NCBI GenBank assembly: GCA_036971615.1
Contig: JAYKKR010000010.1
Location: 1,116,001-1,180,000, forward strand
Direction of reading: 5' to 3'
Length of the DNA: 64,000 nucleotides
DNA from: Amyloporia xantha
Lineage: Eukaryota; Basidiomycota; Agaricomycetes; Polyporales; Adustoporiaceae
Shown here piece after piece: positions 1 through 12,500 of the stretch; the stretch's first letter is position 1; every line of letters begins with the position of its first letter. The notes under the pieces are model-generated. The model was not told the origin of the DNA. It ran no database searches and was given only the letters and a program-made list of their open reading frames with translations. Made by a program: the position numbers and the translations under genes.

Positions 1-2887
1 TCGCATCAGACAATGATGACCAATGGAATGCATGGGATTAACCTACTTCGATCAGAATTAATGCTTCCAAAAGTGTATCAATGATTCACACGATCGTCTT
101 AAATGACACGCTGTCACTATCACCGTCCTTTCTCTGTATCAAGCAGCTACTACTCTATAATGTCGACCTCAGTCCTGCTACCATATCTTCGCCCTGCCTC
201 TATGCGAGTTGTCCAGGGACAACTCCAAACTATTTGGTCTATTATGATTACTGAGCGTAATAGAATACCTCAGGACCAACTCAATGTCGCCCAGCTGCGC
301 AATGTGCACTATTTAGCTACCTTTGGAGCCACCTGTTACCATCTGGCTATCGAGGCTGGCGAACCAGCACTCAAGCTACACACTTGGTTCTATCATGAAT
401 CCATCGGCCCTGTCTTCTTAGGAGACATTGCAGATTTCATATCGGCCACAGCCATCCGCATAACATCCTGGAAGCTATCCACAGCATCACTCGAGCACAT
501 CGACCAGCGCACACTTCTAATTCCCTGCGACATCATCTTATCCATTCGCCAAGTCATAGTGCCCTGGTATTATTATGCCATGTGCTTTCTTACGCGCCCC
601 ATTGCCAGTACCATTGTGCGTGCCATTCACAAGTGAGTGTAGTTTGTATTCAAGTCATTGGATGCACAACGGGGACGTTGTATTTTCAACTGTGGGGCGG
701 TTGACCTGCACGCATGTTGTTTAATAAAACAACTCATGAGCCGTGCTGGGTCGGAGTTGAGGAAACAATCCACCAGTCAAACATGGACTAATACATCTCC
801 CAGGTGCATTATCAAGAAGGAAAGGAGGTTGCGAGTGGAAGAATTGGAGATGGATTTATGGTGCGCTGGAGTATCTCAAGAGACGGTCGAATTGGACGAA
901 GAAGAGCAACAGAAGTTACCTGTCATTAATATTAGCGGAGTCATCTAAGGCGACTAGACACAAAGTCTAATACGTTCCTTACTTGTAATTCTTATATCAA
1001 ATTATATATGCTTTCCAAATCAGGTAGCAAACTTGGACCCGACAGCTTGGAAGTCACTCTCAATTGTCTCAAGTCTGGTGTACTTCCAAATACAGCACAA
1101 CAATGGGACACCTTGGCTATTACTCACCTAGTTAGGCAACTAGAACAAAAGAATCCTAGGACAATGAAGGATAAAAGCCTATTGAGGAGAGAATTGGGAA
1201 GGACATAAGGTCTATTATATAGCTACCGTATATGTACTACAATATCTTTTATTTCCATTGTTTCAATATTTTGAGACGTACTAAAGGATTTCCGTAGCTC
1301 ATTGAAGTCCAAAATTAGTAAATCCTATTGTACTCTACTTTATTGTTAGAGATTTTCTATTGTCTAAAAATTCCCACACCTTTTAGTATATAAAGGCCCA
1401 CTTCAGAGCAGAGAGCATCTCATTTTCCCCCCCTGAGATCACCTCTTGACCTTTGCCCTTGAGTTCACTCTGCTCTAAGTTTCAGCCTAGGTACATAAGT
1501 TTGTACAGCTGAATAAAACTACTGTTACTCTCTAAAAGTGTGATCTACTGTGTGAAAGTCAAGAAGGCTTGTCTACATTTATCACTGCTTTGGCTTTTTG
1601 ATTAAAGTCACCCAAAACCGTCTAAAACAACAAACAAATCCTAATATTCTACAAGAACAACTGAGAAACTACCTGTCTTGGATCAGGACCGGTTATCTCA
1701 GGAAATTGTGATTATTTTTATATAGTCACTCTTTCGCTCGTCATTGCTTGCACGAGATTAGCTCATGCCCTGTGCAATACACGATTCTATCATATTTCAA
1801 TATCCTTCCAATTATCGTATCATTGTATACAGGACAGTAACTTATCCATAAGCAGTGTCTACATTGTGTAAATGAATTCAGACTACTGCCAATAATATCA
1901 TGAGGATAGATATTTTGTAACAGTACATGGCCACAAGCACGACAGGGGGAACTACTATGAAGTTACCTATATCCGAATACACATTAATTCCTTCATGTGG
2001 CTCACACCTATTCACGAATTCAACTTGGAGTTCACATGATGATAACGAAGAAAGGAAATTCAGAATTGACTTGCCTTATTCAGTCTTTCCGTCATGATAG
2101 ATCCTCCAAGACACTGTGGAAGAACATGCATCAGATGTAGTAAGTGGTGAACTGCGGAAGACTTACGATGCAAGTCCGCAGATGGCAAATCTGAATGAGG
2201 AACAGGAAGTCGGTTTACTCAATATGAGCAAGCTTCAAACTTTAGACTACATTGTAAAGTGTAGACACATACCTTAACAATATTCCAGACATTGGTTCAC
2301 CAGCTGACCAAATGCGATACCTGCGGTGTGAGCCTCCTGTGGACCAAACTCAAAGTACTCACATGTGTAGTCTGTCCTATGGGGAGCCACACTTCCATCT
2401 CAGAGTCAAGACCTTGAAAGTGGCGTAATAAGATGTGGTTTAGCTGGTAGTACAAGAGTGAGTCTATGACGTTTGATAGCAAGGAAGCTTCCTGCACCGT
2501 GGCGAGTATAGGCGAAAACATTTGTGGATGAGGTTGTTGCCAGATAGCGCGAAAACAGATGTGAGCAGAGGGAAAAGTATTTGTGGTGTTGCTATAGAGA
2601 ATCGTCGATTAAAAACTCTGGCCCTGCGGTGCAAACGGCCACAGTTGTCGGGCGATATCACAACAATAAAGTTAGCAAGCTGGGACTGAGATTAGGTAGA
2701 AGTATTCGCCAGTCTTAATTCAGAAGCAAGGCCGAACATTGCTATGTGAACTCTCCAAGCATGAGGTATAACGTTAGCGCAAGCTCAAGGAGGAATGTCG
2801 AAGACGTCGTGGTTCAAAGCACCAATCAAGGTTTGCGTGCGACGTTGGCCAGGCATACACGGCCAAAAGAGACAAGCCCTGTGAAAT
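1..2887. other. AT-rich, gene-poor region with decayed ORFs
   Basis: No gene here can be supported. Short plus-strand ORFs at 103-636 (177 codons), 658-948 and 1008-1208 follow one another, but they resemble no family I recognise, and no convincing splice sites join them. Base composition is clearly more AT-rich than in the gene blocks to the right. With the LTR-like promoter at about 1.39 kb and the repeat-flanked element that follows, the simplest reading is a decayed transposable-element or gene-relic zone. A lineage-specific gene cannot be excluded from sequence alone. Confidence 0.5.
1387..1517 (+). promoter_or_regulatory. LTR-like promoter/poly(A) signal pair
   Basis: A strong TATA element (TATATAAA, 1387-1394) is followed by a C-run and a pyrimidine-rich stretch. 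An AATAAA signal lies at 1512-1517. A core promoter only ~120 bp ahead of a poly(A) signal is the layout of the U3-R-U5 part of a long terminal repeat. I found no second copy, primer-binding site or gag/pol coding in the window, so if it is an LTR it is a solo or fragmentary one. Confidence 0.3.
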
Positions 2888-2911
2888 CATAGGACGAAAA
2901 GGGTGGGAAAG

Positions 2912-3066
2912 GCAGAATTTAGACGTAAATACAGCCCCCATGTGACATAGTTTCAGGGAATTTTCACGAGCCCCGAAATAGGCCGGGTCTGAGTCGTCCG
3001 AATGGCCCCGTTTTTCCTAGGCTGTTATAGCCCATTGAACGGGTCGATTCCTGGGCTGTGACAGGG
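2912..3066 (+). repeat. left inverted arm with short palindromes
   Basis: This arm starts at GCAGAAT and contains AGGCTGTTATAGCCC (3019-3033) and GGGCTGTGACAGGG (3053-3066), separated by 19 nt. It matches the reverse complement of 3797-3914 in order, spacing and several conserved blocks, with clear divergence between them. Confidence 0.55.
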
Positions 3067-3796
3067 TGGCTGCAGCATCTGCCCCCCGGCCTCGCATTGC
3101 TCCTCCTTGTGCAGCCACTCATGCCACAACACACACAAATCTTGGACTTCGTCGTTTTTGTGAAGCTGTCGCTCAGGCATCTGCATCCTCGCACATATGT
3201 ATGCGTTGTATCTGTTGCTGCTGAAGTGTCGTCTCTCCACTCTGACGACCCACTCTCGACGCGTGTCTATACCCTCCTCTTATTTTATTACTGGCTTTTC
3301 ATACTGATATATCCTCGTGTCTCTGGTGGATGGTGCTGGCTACTTTCGGCCCCTGTCCTTGTCTCGTTTGTCTCGTTTCTCCTTGAGACAACACACGCTT
3401 CGTCTTTCGTGGATGACACTTGGCCTTTGTCACCTACCTGGCCAGATGTGACTGCGTAGCACTCTCTGCTCTCACCCTCACCTGCCCCTGCTGCAACGCC
3501 AGCCAATGCAATGGCTTGTTGTGCTGCACTGGTGCCACGTCACGGCGCACAGTGTCAGGGATACGTGCAGTTGTTCCATACAGTGTTGCCTCAGTTGTCT
3601 AGGATGTCTGTGTAATACTATTAAAGTTTATATAGTCTACATAGTTGAATCACCCTTTGTAATGTTAATGCAATAAATATTCTTACTATGCATTCAGTGA
3701 TTGTGGTATATATGTGAAAATGACCGTAGTAGTGTGAAAGCCAATAAGGGCTCCCTTACGAAAGCACTAGAATGGCCCACCACTTGGCTGATTTCC

Positions 3797-3914
3797 GGGC
3801 TGTCACAGCCTAGTAACGAGGCGCTGGTCAAGGGCTATTTTAGCCTCTGATTTCCAGCCCTGATATAGGGGCCGTACACAGGCTATTACGGGCTGTAGGC
3901 GTGACTGATTCTGC
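3797..3914 (-). repeat. right inverted arm with short palindromes
   Basis: This arm contains GGGCTGTCACAGCCT (3797-3811), GGGCTATTTTAGCCT (3832-3846) and AGGCTATTACGGGCT (3880-3894), ending at ATTCTGC (3908-3914). It is the inverted partner of 2912-3066. Each 15-mer is a near-palindrome of the form RGGCT-N5-AGCCY. Confidence 0.55.
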
Positions 3915-4245
3915 ACCAAATAAAGGGGCGCCACCAGCATTTTGACAAATTACCGAAAAAACATAGGACGAAAAGGGTAGTAACAGGACAATGCCTGGGC
4001 CGGTACAAGGCCTCTACTCCGCGGCATCATTTCAGTGCCATAAGGTTCTGGCCGTGTAGCCGCCAAGTACCTTCCAAATATAGGACCGTTGTCTTCCCCT
4101 AAGCTCAAATCTCTCAACGTCGCGCCAACATCATCAGAGCAATCCTACAGTCATTGTCATTCGATATCAGGCACTGATCAGTAAAAAATACGGAAATAAG
4201 CTTCTCTGGGGTTGGCGGTGTACTGGAGATAAAATCATATAGCAC

Positions 4246-4312
4246 CACGTGGCAACCGAATGCGAGCACCATTCACGTGAAATACACGTGAGTGGTTTCC
4301 ACATACCACGTG
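4246..4312. promoter_or_regulatory. cluster of four CACGTG (E-box) sites
   Basis: CACGTG occurs at 4246-4251, 4274-4279, 4285-4290 and 4307-4312. The start-to-start steps are 28, 11 and 22 bp. CACGTG is the classic target of basic helix-loop-helix factors (Cbf1/Pho4 type in yeast). The cluster lies 325-391 bp upstream of the F-box gene and between it and the transposon-like region, so it may drive that gene. A regulatory role is inferred from motif density only. Confidence 0.5.
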
Positions 4313-4636
4313 ACGCAGTCAAACGATACGTCTACCGCTTCCAACAGCTTACAAAACCTATTCAAAAATTGGCACAGACATGGACAACAGAATAAGTAGG
4401 CTCGCTTCGAGTGCGTGGACTCCTAGGAGCAAAAGTGCAAAGTCAAAGTGAGAAACATCACCTGGAAACAAACAAGAACGTGACCGCTTAAACGTTTCGG
4501 TTCCAACGAGGGTGGAGCCCTTACATAAGCACACTCACCGTACATCCATTGATAACCAAATGACAGGTCATTTGGGACTCAAGTTTCATTCTCCTTGTCA
4601 ACTGCACATTAACATACTACGCGCAATCGGCCAATC

Positions 4637-6256
4637 ATGCATCAGTGTCTCCAGATCACAGAAATCTTGTGCATCATCTTCGATTGTGTTCGAGGCGACG
4701 AAACGTGGGTGCGTTGCTTGTGGGCCCTCGCGCTAACATGCCGTGCATTCAATGAACCAGCCCTCGACCGTTTGTGGCATACACAAGAGGATCTTTTCGA
4801 TTTATTAAAGTGCCTCCCTGCTGACGCGTGGGCCTTAAAGGAGAAGCGTAATGACGTTCCTACAATGGTAAGGGACATTCCTCGTCTGTTCGGGCCATCT
4901 GGAACTCAGCTGGAGCTACAGTCATCAACCAGACCTCTCCTTCCCGCTGACTGGGCTCGTTTCGACAGTTATGCCTATCGAATTCGTCAATTAGGCACAC
5001 AAAGTCGCATCACCAGCTTCGTGCTTGCAACCAACTTGTCTAAACGTCTCATTCATCGTCGAAAGTCGTGCATCGTACTGCCAAATCTCGTCGGCATGGA
5101 ATATCTCAACGACGACGAACGTGGTCTTGAGTTTGCTCGCATGTTCCTCGGTCCGAAGCTGTCCACTCTTTACATGGAACTATCAGTTGGAGGTGAAGGT
5201 CTGGCTACTTTCGTGTCCTCTCTGCCACAAGAGTCCCCCGCTCTAACGCGCCTAACAATTGACTATCGCAACTTGTCCCGCAAGTCAGTGCCGTTTCTGG
5301 ATCCTGTATGCGACCTTAGTCAATTGCGGTATCTGGCGGTCTACATCCCATTTACCACAGATAGGGCACAGAAATTCTTGAACAGTCTCAGGTTGCTTCC
5401 TGCCCTCGAAGAATTGGAACTGATGCAAGGTGAACCTGGAGCACGAGTGTATGACGGACTGTCTTGGCCGACACTTTCACGGCTCCAATCTATTCTCATC
5501 ACTTTCACCTTTGGACGCTTATCTATGGAGTTGATGAAACTCCTACATTCGTCCTCCATCCAAGCTGTTACGATCTATGAATACACACGTCATACTTCAA
5601 GACGCATTGAGGAGCTATGCGAGGCTGTCGTAGCGGGGGTATGTAAATCGTCCTTGAGGCGACTCAGTTTCTGCAATGGCTTTTATGACGATCCTGCCAA
5701 AATCATGCTCGGTATTGACAGCATACGGCCTATATTTGTTTTCCGTAATCTCACGCATCTCGTCTTCGACGCCAGAATTTCGTTCTCGTGGGATGACGCC
5801 GATTTGAAGACCCTGGCCGACACATTCCCGCATCTGCAGGAGATACAATTAGGAGAGCGGGATGGTCGATGGGGCCAGATATCGTTGATCACACTTGCGG
5901 GACTCGCCTACTTAGTGAACAAATGTCAGTCGCTTGACTCCATCGGCGTCGTCATCAACGCGACCGTGGTGCCGAATGAACTGGACCACAGACCTGCAGA
6001 TGGATATTTGAATTGGTCCGTCGCCGACCTCTGGCTTGGCGACTCCACGTTAGACGATCCATTCGCCGTTGCAGCGTTCTTGACCGCTCTATTTCCCGCA
6101 TTAGTCAAGGTGACCACCACGCACCGGGCGAAGGCTGAACAGAACACGAAATGGCAGCAATTAGGACAGACGATAGGTGCATTCACCGCCGTGCGGAGCA
6201 GCGAAAGACAATGGAGTCGCTATGGTCGCCGGGGCTGGAGGATGATCGAAGGTTAA
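4637..6256 (+). CDS. F-box domain protein
   Basis: This is a single-exon gene of 539 residues. The first ~45 residues form a degenerate F-box: hydrophobic ITEILCIIFDCV, then ALALTCRAFNEPALDRLWHT, the L-C-R-F...A-LW pattern of basidiomycete F-box proteins. The rest, about residues 130-510, is built of repeating leucine-rich stretches (for example LPALEELEL and FPHLQEIQLGE), consistent with an LRR-like substrate-binding solenoid. Such proteins link substrates to SCF ubiquitin ligases through Skp1. The family is greatly expanded and fast-evolving in mushrooms, so no specific substrate can be named. The start at 4637 is chosen because it immediately precedes the F-box. Transcription converges with FMP27, leaving about 280 bp between them. 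The CACGTG cluster lies upstream. Confidence 0.85.
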   Translation: MHQCLQITEILCIIFDCVRGDETWVRCLWALALTCRAFNEPALDRLWHTQEDLFDLLKCLPADAWALKEKRNDVPTMVRDIPRLFGPSGTQLELQSSTRPLLPADWARFDSYAYRIRQLGTQSRITSFVLATNLSKRLIHRRKSCIVLPNLVGMEYLNDDERGLEFARMFLGPKLSTLYMELSVGGEGLATFVSSLPQESPALTRLTIDYRNLSRKSVPFLDPVCDLSQLRYLAVYIPFTTDRAQKFLNSLRLLPALEELELMQGEPGARVYDGLSWPTLSRLQSILITFTFGRLSMELMKLLHSSSIQAVTIYEYTRHTSRRIEELCEAVVAGVCKSSLRRLSFCNGFYDDPAKIMLGIDSIRPIFVFRNLTHLVFDARISFSWDDADLKTLADTFPHLQEIQLGERDGRWGQISLITLAGLAYLVNKCQSLDSIGVVINATVVPNELDHRPADGYLNWSVADLWLGDSTLDDPFAVAAFLTALFPALVKVTTTHRAKAEQNTKWQQLGQTIGAFTAVRSSERQWSRYGRRGWRMIEG

Positions 6257-6537
6257 AGGAACTTTTTAGCTTCTGATGTCTTCAAATCTTCGACTTAGAA
6301 CTACTGCAGTTGGAGGCGTGATGGGTAGGCATTCACTGGCAGCCCCAGCGTGATTGAGATGTCAAATCTGATACAACCGTTACATTTCACACGTTCGTGA
6401 ACCTGGTCATGCTACAAGGTAATCATGGTTTATTTTATCAAACCCAATGCACAGTAGTCTGCGTAGTCTACGATGAAATAAATTACTCGTATATGTTATG
6501 AAGCAATTAGGTGAATATAAGTCAGAATCGATCCGAG

Positions 6538-9500
6538 TTATGCATAGGCATTGTCTGAGTTACCTCTTGAATGGCTTGTCGATGTACGAGACTTCGCAGA
6601 TGTCGCCTGTATGTACATAGCACTTAGTCTGACGCGAATCACTGGATGCACATATTTGAGACCACTTACGCTACTATTCGAGATGTCTGAGTCCATGCTA
6701 GATCTTACGCTTGCACCATGTCGCCGCTTGAACATACTGAGCATCCGAGATCGACCCCCTGCACGCCGTGGCGGAACGTCCTCCGTGCTTGCATCCGGTA
6801 GTGGCTCCGGCTCCGTCGTCAGATCCTCCGCCACGATGGGCTGTGGTTTATGATGCAGAGTAAACAGTGACAGTCCACGCTGCCGTTTTGTATCTGTTGA
6901 GGACGTAGAGGCTAAACTCGAACTAGGAGTGACACTTGCTGAGCTGGAAGGTGTGGTCGACAATGTCCCGGGGTGGCGCCCATGGAACGACAGTAGGCTA
7001 GGAGAGCCTGTTCGTTCGTCGTGAGTATGCGAGTGGTGCCCTCTTGGAGAGATCCACTTGGTCTTGGAAATGAGTTCGCGCGCGACAGGTAGGACCGGAA
7101 CAAGGGGCTGTTGGAAAGCCATTCTGACCCAACCGCGCCAGTTGCGGCCAGATGGAATGAATTGATCGACCAATTCTTCGAACTAAGTGAATGTGAGCAC
7201 CGACACCGTCAGGAAAGGAGTCATGACGTACGCTCGACGTCTGGTTGCGATATTCAAGAGCTCTTGTCCGAATGCGTGCATCACGACAAAGGAAGGAGTC
7301 TTCTTTCGCGATACTGAGCAGCAAATGAAGGCTAGGAGAAAACATCAGTAGTCCATTCACTCTTGACAGTGACGTGCACTCACCTGTTCACCTTCACCCA
7401 CACAAACGTCTTCTGTGAAGAACGGGTCTTCATCTCCGTGGCGTCATCCACCTCCTGTCGCTTCCGCTGGGACGATTGGCGCCGGAAATCATCAGATGAT
7501 TTTCGAACCTGACTGGCGGCAGATGGAGACGGGGGAGACAGCGTCAGGAGCGCATCGGTAGATCGGGTCTTGTGCAATTTGGGCACTTGAAGAGTTTCCG
7601 ACCTCGAATTCCGGAGGTCCGTGAATGATCTTGAACTGCCCAGTTTACGCAAGGGAGGTGGTGCAAGTCGGTGGACATCCTGCGACTTGCGAGGCGATAC
7701 ATCCCACGATGAACGGCGAGGGCTGATGGGGCTCTCAGGAACAATGACGACGTTCGAGGTATCGTCGTATGCCGACGGCGATTCAGGAATGTCGTCAAAG
7801 GCTTGAAGGTCATCCTCTGTATCGTGCCTATGCCGACGCGCTGGCCATACATACTCCATGATTTTTCGTCCTATACGGGTGTCGATTTGTAGTCGCATAG
7901 GGTGGAACGTGATTTCAAACCGTTCGTAAATCGTAATGCCTCCTACCGGGGGTAGCACCGTCCAATCAGCCATGAGGAATCGTTTTTGCTGTTACAAAAC
8001 GGTTGTCAGGCCTTAAACACACTGAGATGTACAGACCTCGCACCTTCACTAATGGATGATTAGAGGGTTCATCGTGCTTGGACAAGATCTCCGTCCACTC
8101 GGCATCCGCGGCCCCGTCAAATGCTTGGAGGTCCCCCACGATGAGGTTATTGACGGTTGAACTGTCCTGACGACTGAGCCAATAGAAATGAATTTCGCGA
8201 ACTGCAAGCTTCGCAAGGAGCTGGTCTTGTTGATCGAGCATTCCCCAAGAGATCTCTGACGACGATGCATGGAGGAGCAGCGCAGATTTCTGCTCAGGAT
8301 GATCATTCGCCTTGTCCTGGGCCAACTGGATCGCGTCAAAGACAAGGTTTAGCTCATCTACAAGCAATAATATGTGCGCATCGATTTTGTATATCTCGAC
8401 TTTGCCCTCGTCGCCAAAGCCTGCAAGCTTCTGAACAGCCTCGTTCCTAGTCTCGAGAGCATGCCTCAGTCGTGCCTGCATGTTCGCCACCACGTCTGCG
8501 ACAGACGCGAGATTAGTGAAGTCATAATTGAAAAGCATTTTTTCCAGTTTGTCAGAGCGGTCTTTCAGAGCAGCGTCGGAGAAAAGTAACAGTTTCGTGA
8601 CGATACTTGAAATAGCTTCGAAATGTCGATCATTGGCCGATACTGTGAAGCGCGGAACGTGTACTCTTATGAGATCCTAGAGGAGGTGTGAGACAACAAT
8701 TTTGCGGATAAAAGAGCGTTACAAACAGTCTGGTTTTGCAGATGGTCATGAGGATGGTTGGCCTGTTGATTAGTATAGGTGAGAGACGTAGTATTGTTGC
8801 GCAATCGCAGGCGATTAAACTTGTCATATTGAAAGGAGGCATCTGTCTGAGGGACTAGACGATCGAATGCACTGTTCTCACATCGCAAGTCGATCAGGAC
8901 CTCTAGAGGGACGTATTCAGTCCCGGTTTTATTGGCAGCGGATGGCGAGAATGTCTGCAGGCCAATGACTGAAGCAAAATTCCTGATGACGCCACAGGTG
9001 AGAATCCTTGTTTATGTGCGTAAACAGATCCGAAAACTCTCACCGACTCATGACTTTACCGCTAACTGGGTCATCTGCATTGGCATCATCAAGTATGGCG
9101 AATGACTTCATCTTTCCTTGTACTGCTGCAAGTATGCAAACCGAATCAGTGTCCGAATCCGCGCTCGCCTCACTTCGAAGAACAATTTGGGGTTTGAGCA
9201 AGAGACAGAAGTGACTCTTTGAGAGAGAGACACCCTGTGACCAGCCGTCTAGTGGATCAATGGGTCCTGGAACATCTAAGCCGAACGGCGAACTTTCTAC
9301 TGTAGTGCTCGGTCCCCCGTCGCCTGTGAAAAAATTGCGGACCGCAACAGCAGCAGCCTGCGCACTAGAGACGGGTCCACGATGATCTGCTGTTTCTTGA
9401 AGCAAATCAACCAGAGCTGCTTGTGCTTGATCGCGAATGAATTTCACCGCGCTGAAGGCGTGTCAACAAACGTTAGCTGAATAAACGGAAACAGCTGACC

Positions 9501-12500
9501 GGGTTGCCATATGATATTCGATCCCGCGCCTAGCACGAGAGCAATAGTAATATTGCATCATCATCTGGGTGATGACAGTCAGACTACTAACAGCATGCAT
9601 ACCAACCAAGACTCATACATCACGGGTAGTTTGGTTCATAAAAATCTGCGGAGAATGCAGCTGATAGACGTTGTCAAACTCGGCCCATTCGTCTTGCGAA
9701 ACAGCGTCAGAGGGCATATAATAGTTATGGATACCATGGGAGGAAGCGGTGGCACTCGCAGCATCGACTTGACGTAAATGAAAGGCGTAGTCGTTCAGTA
9801 GGGTGATTTTCTTGCGGAGATCAATCGCTTCATCATCGTCATCCTGGGTTCCAAGCGTGATGAAATAAGGTCAGCTGTGCGCACATCAGGGTGATGCTTT
9901 ACAACGCACTGAAGCCCGAGAATTGCTGGGAGAGTCTGCGGAGCGGCCATGTTCACCATTGCGCCTTGAGTTGGCGGTGTCCCGTTGTAGTCTCTGTTCG
10001 AGTTGGTTGATTCGTGAACTGGTCAGGCCAATCTGTACCTGTGTAACCGCTGGGTTTCCGTGAGTTTCGACCGTTACGTACACATAGCACCCACTCACAA
10101 GCTTCTTTTCCGAGGAAGCAAACGTGGGTATCCTCAGCACCAAACTTACTCCTGACTATTTGGCTTCCAATTGCATTCGGGTTCTGATCCGTTGCACGTT
10201 TAAAGTACGTGAACTGAGGACAATATGCTGCAGGCAACAGATGGACAGCAGGTAATGCCGACTGTGTCCGTTCTGCCTTCCGGAAGTCATCCATATCGAT
10301 CCACGCTGAGTCTGGAGGTGCAGCATCTGATTTGATCTGTGACCTGTAATTGCTGATCAGTGGAGAAGCTTCCATACGCACTTGTTGCTTGAGGGGCTCG
10401 GGGAAGATGGCCAGCATAGATCGCAGGTCTAAACCCTTCATGATCACTTCAATGGCATAAAACGACTTGTGATGTACAGCTTTAGGGCCACCATGGATCA
10501 TGCGTGTGCTTTCTTGGTCCCTCTGGTGCAAGTCGGCCTGGAAACGATCTATGAGAGCCTTTACACCCACAAAAGGCGTAACTCCATCCGCCCAAGCGTC
10601 TCTTGAGTTATCTACGTAGAGATGTGCAATAAACAGCCGAATAATAGAGATGCGATATTTCAACGTAGCGAGATGTTGACCAAACTTGGGAGAGACGGGC
10701 CTCTTGCGTGAGTACAAAGATCCTTGACGAATAGGAAGAGAGAGAGAACTATCAAATAAGGCATACCACGCCCAGAAGTGTTCGAAGACCTCCGGTGAGA
10801 GATGGAGACTGCTAGATGGTGGATTGAGAGGACTGTGACTTTTGCTTAGGGCAGACGTGAGCGAAAGGGACATGTGTATGAAGTCCGACCGAAACCCATT
10901 ATATGAATCTTCAGGTGACTATACATGAGTTAGTGGTGAATTAGAAGAATGTCTTAACAAATGGCTTACTTTTGGTTCCGGAACCGCCATCTTCGTCTCT
11001 AATTTTACTGCATAATGGGGTCGGAAGTCGAAAAAACGGCAGCCGCGGTCGAATGCTTTTCCACTGCACTTGAGACATTCCTCACCACAAGACCGTTCCA
11101 GAACAAATCCAACACCAAAGCGCACGCCCGAACTCAACTTGGCGCAAACTTTGGCTTCTCCGTTTCTCCCATAGTCAAACGAGGCAGAAGAGACAGACTG
11201 CAAATGCGTGAGCCCTTCCATTGTGGCACTACTGCCCCATGTATCTAGCACGCTATTACAACAAAATTCCATTGAGCTGTAAGTGACTGTGGAGATGCTG
11301 AAGATGGCTTACTTTGGTATGAGGATGAGCATTGAATCGCTGGTCATTTGTATAAGCTCATCCTCTTTGTTGGGTAACCCTATTGATAGGCACGGATTTC
11401 CTCTCCAGCAAAGAGCAAACCCTGCTCCAGTACCTGCAAGTACGTGGGGATTGCGAGAGCCTGTATGATATCAAGTACCCAAACCAGCTTCCATTCCATT
11501 GAGCAACATACCTTTCATATGCAAATGCACCTCTCCCTTGAATAGTACTTTCAGACGCCAATGGAATACAAGTCTTAGCTGGTGGGAGAGAAGTCAGCAG
11601 AAGTGGGTAGTATAGTGAGGATATTGTACCACAAACCTTATCCCAGAATCCGACGGGAGGGGAACAGTCTCGTGGAGCATGTGAGAGGGTATCGATTACC
11701 CGCATAAGGTCTTGAGTCGCGGGACTATAGCTGACGCCCCAAGCAAAATCCGTCGTGTTGTCGGTCAAAACACGGATCGTCGGTTCGGCATACGTCTTCA
11801 CTGGCATGATAGTCTTCGGTACAGGGATGCACAATGGGGCAGCACCATGGATGCCGTCATTGGCCTGAACGACCTCAGATGCAAACCATTCTACTGAAGC
11901 AGTGCTGCCCATTTCTTCAGCAATCACGAAATCACTGTCAAATTCCAGGGCTGGAGATCCCGCGGATGAGCTGGGAGGAATACTAAGCAAAGGCAGAGGG
12001 TATTCTCGGAGAGACATTCGCAGCGACGCCACTGTAAAGTTAACGTGTAGCGGTACTAACAATGAAAATTGTGTGTCCTTCGGAAGGCCGTTGCCCACTC
12101 TGAAGAGGAAATCCGGTACAGCATCGATTAGTGATCGAGGGGCCGTTAAATTTAGTGACAGCGCATCGAATGTCATGCGGCAAAGCGGAGGAACAGATTT
12201 CACTGGTTGAACGTGAACGAGATCATCGTAAGTGTCAAGCCTTGGGTAGTTGTTGATTGCATGACGCCGGTAGGATTCCTCTCGTTCCATCTGGGCATGT
12301 GTGGCCTTCACAACAGCAGATCTCCAAGCGACGGAGTGGACTTGATAGAGCCGTTCGCGGGCATTGTCGATGGAGACGGTGTGCTTAGAACTGAATTGGA
12401 AATCGGGATCTACATCGCCAGGTTTTGCAGAGAGCTGTGATGACTTGGAAGTCCGGATAGTGGATGCTTTAGCTTCGAACGCTTCATCTCGCTCCAGTCT

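Larger units (their letters stand above)
2888..3978. mobile_element. putative non-autonomous element, inverted arms inside direct repeats
   Basis: An identical 17-bp sequence (CATAGGACGAAAAGGGT) occurs at 2888-2904 and 3962-3978 in the same orientation. Just inside it lie two diverged inverted arms, 2912-3066 and 3797-3914. Both begin with GCAGAAT and then a TACAGCCC block. Further in, both carry AGGCT-N5-AGCCC, a 19-20 nt spacer containing TTGA, and GGCTGTGACAG. The centre has an open frame (3058-3459) with no recognisable product. The layout suggests a decayed TIR-type element. 17 bp would be unusually long for a target-site duplication, so the direct repeats may instead be part of the element. 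Confidence 0.5.

Noticed and set aside
103..1208. Series of three plus-strand ORFs as one spliced gene
   Set aside because: No convincing splice sites join them and no recognisable domain was found. Kept only as a note on the gene-poor region.
3058..3459. 133-codon hydrophobic ORF in the repeat element
   Set aside because: It starts inside the left inverted arm, is paired with antisense ORFs of equal quality and resembles nothing known.
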